Shown piece after piece: positions 5,491 through 6,444 of a DNA stretch of 6,444 nucleotides. The notes beneath the pieces are model-generated. The model was not told the DNA's origin. It was given only the letters and a program-made list of their open reading frames with translations, and made no database searches. The position numbers and the translations under genes are program-made. The first letter of the stretch is position 1. Each line of letters opens with the position of its first letter. This DNA is from JAJDNW01 sp039714495 (GTDB taxonomy: Bacteria; Desulfobacterota; Desulfobacteria; Desulfobacterales; B30-G6), in contig JBDLJD010000205.1 of the NCBI GenBank assembly GCA_039714495.1, positions 1 to 6,444 on the forward strand, given 5' to 3'.

Positions 5491-5518
5491 GCAAATTGCC
5501 ATAGTTGGTGCAGATTGC
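5491..5518. repeat. Pair of GCAAATTGC-like sites 19 bp apart
   Basis: GCAAATTGC (5491-5499), itself palindromic around its central A, recurs with one change as GCAGATTGC (5510-5518). The 19-bp centre-to-centre spacing is close to two helical turns, so proteins bound at both would lie near the same DNA face. A TTGGTG half-site (5505-5510) lies between them. They may be operator sites for either divergent gene. Confidence 0.35.
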
Positions 5519-5558
5519 GACATATCGGCTGAACCAATATTATCCGCAAACCATGATC

Positions 5559-5587
5559 TTGATATTCTCCATATTAAACCATACATT
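5559..5587 (+). promoter_or_regulatory. Possible sigma-70-type promoter of the radical SAM gene
   Basis: TTGATA (5559-5564, five of six consensus bases) is followed after 17 bp by TACATT (5582-5587, four of six). Transcription would start near 5594, giving a leader of about 57 nt before the ATG at 5651. The spacing is ideal, but the region is AT-rich, so chance matches are likely. Confidence 0.3.
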
Positions 5588-5650
5588 AAAGTAAAGAATC
5601 CTAGCCTAGAGGATCAGGTATTACATGTGAAGTGAAAGTGAGATACAATC

Positions 5651-6444
5651 ATGAATTACGTTGTTGGAAATTTAGTAGAACCTGTATTCAGGCCCCCTTC
5701 GGAATGGGATGCACTGTTGATCGGTGTAACCAACGGATGCACCCACAAATGTACGTTTTGTTCCATGTACCGGACCAAAAAATTTTCCGTGCGCAAAGAT
5801 ATCGAAGAGATCAAGAACGATATCCTCAAAGGCCGGGAGATGTACGGTGATAAAATTCGAAAGATTTTCTTCGAAGACGGCAATGCATTTGTTGTAAAAT
5901 CTGACATCCTCATAGAACTGACCCAATATGCCCGTCAAATACATCCGAATTTAAAGAAAGTCAGCGCCTATGCCCATGCCAAGGATATCTTGAAAAAATC
6001 CGATGATGATTTAAAACGGCTGGCCGATGCCGGCTTCACCATGGTTTATGTGGGTATTGAAAGCGGTGATGATCAGGTACTTAAAGACTGCAAAAAAGGC
6101 GTTACCCAGGACGAGTTTGCGCTGGCCGCTCAAAAATGCCACCGCGCAGGCATAGACTGGTCCGGCATTTTCCTTCTCGGGTTAACCGGAAACGATCCGG
6201 AAAAAAGTCATCAGCACGCTGTTGAATCCGCAAAACTGATCAACCGCATGGCCCCCCCCACGCCGATAAAATGGTACATCTCACCGCTCACCCTGGAGGT
6301 GACGCCCGGATCTGACATATGGACGCAAAAAGAAACCAGAAACTTTCAACCCCTGTCCGCCACCCGGATCCTGGAAGAGTTGTACACCTTGCTAGAACAT
6401 ACGTCGGATAATCTTAAAGGGTGCATATTCAACACCAATCATGC
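5651..6444 (+). CDS. Radical SAM protein, 3' end outside the window
   Basis: The open frame runs 264 complete codons to the window edge with no stop, so the C-terminus is missing. The N-terminus has the radical SAM cluster motif C-x3-C-x2-C in GCTHKCTFCSMY (Cys30, Cys34, Cys37), which binds a [4Fe-4S] cluster and S-adenosylmethionine. FFEDGNAF (73-80), YAHAKDIL (107-114) and YVGIESGDDQVL (133-144) are typical of the following barrel strands. The leader VEPVFRPPSEWDALLIGVTNGC (9-30) resembles a widespread, uncharacterised group of short radical SAM proteins in anaerobes that lack a B12-binding domain. The specific reaction is not known. The start is fixed by an in-frame stop at 5639-5641; the ribosome binding site is weak (GTGAG, 5639-5643). 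It is divergent from the GcvH-like gene, which could mean shared control, but a functional link is not shown. Confidence 0.9.
   Translation, partial: MNYVVGNLVEPVFRPPSEWDALLIGVTNGCTHKCTFCSMYRTKKFSVRKDIEEIKNDILKGREMYGDKIRKIFFEDGNAFVVKSDILIELTQYARQIHPNLKKVSAYAHAKDILKKSDDDLKRLADAGFTMVYVGIESGDDQVLKDCKKGVTQDEFALAAQKCHRAGIDWSGIFLLGLTGNDPEKSHQHAVESAKLINRMAPPTPIKWYISPLTLEVTPGSDIWTQKETRNFQPLSATRILEELYTLLEHTSDNLKGCIFNTNH

Larger units (their letters stand above)
5238..5650. other. AT-rich divergent regulatory region (413 bp)
   Basis: No convincing gene lies between the divergent GcvH-like and radical SAM genes. The region holds a sigma-54 promoter candidate for the minus-strand gene, a 17-bp palindrome, a perfect 10-bp palindrome TTGAATTCAA (5354-5363), a pair of GCAAATTGC-like sites, and a possible sigma-70 promoter for the plus-strand gene. 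These are listed separately. It is visibly richer in A and T than the flanking genes. Confidence 0.7.

Overview
The window looks like chromosomal DNA of an anaerobic, probably sulfate-reducing member of the Desulfobacterota (Desulfobacterales-like). This is an inference from the gene types: a cytoplasmic histidine kinase with a Rossmann-like N-terminus and a Cys-rich PAS domain, an NtrC-type regulator, a Cys-rich GcvH-like protein, a radical SAM protein and intergenic 7/8-bp periodic inverted repeats. No rRNA or other phylogenetic marker is present.

Layout. Positions 1-256 hold a possible promoter overlapped by an inverted repeat. 257-1819 (+) encodes a soluble sensor histidine kinase: Rossmann-like domain, PAS, HisKA, HATPase. 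A 240-bp gap carries an 8-bp periodic repeat with inverted arms. 2060-3412 (+) encodes the likely partner, a sigma-54-dependent response regulator (receiver, AAA+ with intact GAFTGA, Fis-type HTH). A second, larger inverted-repeat element fills 3485-3624. 3679-4260 (+) encodes an archaemetzincin-type zinc metalloprotease. A strong hairpin (4269-4306) acts as a convergent terminator with the minus-strand gene 4332-5237, which encodes a 301-residue GcvH-like protein with a duplicated four-cysteine module at its N-terminus. A 413-bp AT-rich divergent intergenic region follows, then a radical SAM gene (5651 onward) that runs off the window end.

How the parts may work together (inference). The kinase probably senses a cytoplasmic ligand or redox state through its Rossmann-like and Cys-containing PAS domains and phosphorylates Asp55 of the regulator. 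The best sigma-54 (-24/-12) match in the intergenic regions I read lies 55 nt of leader upstream of the GcvH-like gene. A 17-bp near-perfect palindrome is centred about 116 bp further upstream, the usual position for an NtrC-type enhancer site. The simplest model is that this two-component system switches on the GcvH-like Cys-rich protein. That protein has no obvious lysine at the normal lipoylation position and no glycine-cleavage partners in view, so it is unlikely to be an ordinary H protein. This regulatory and metalloprotein module is the most interesting content of the window.
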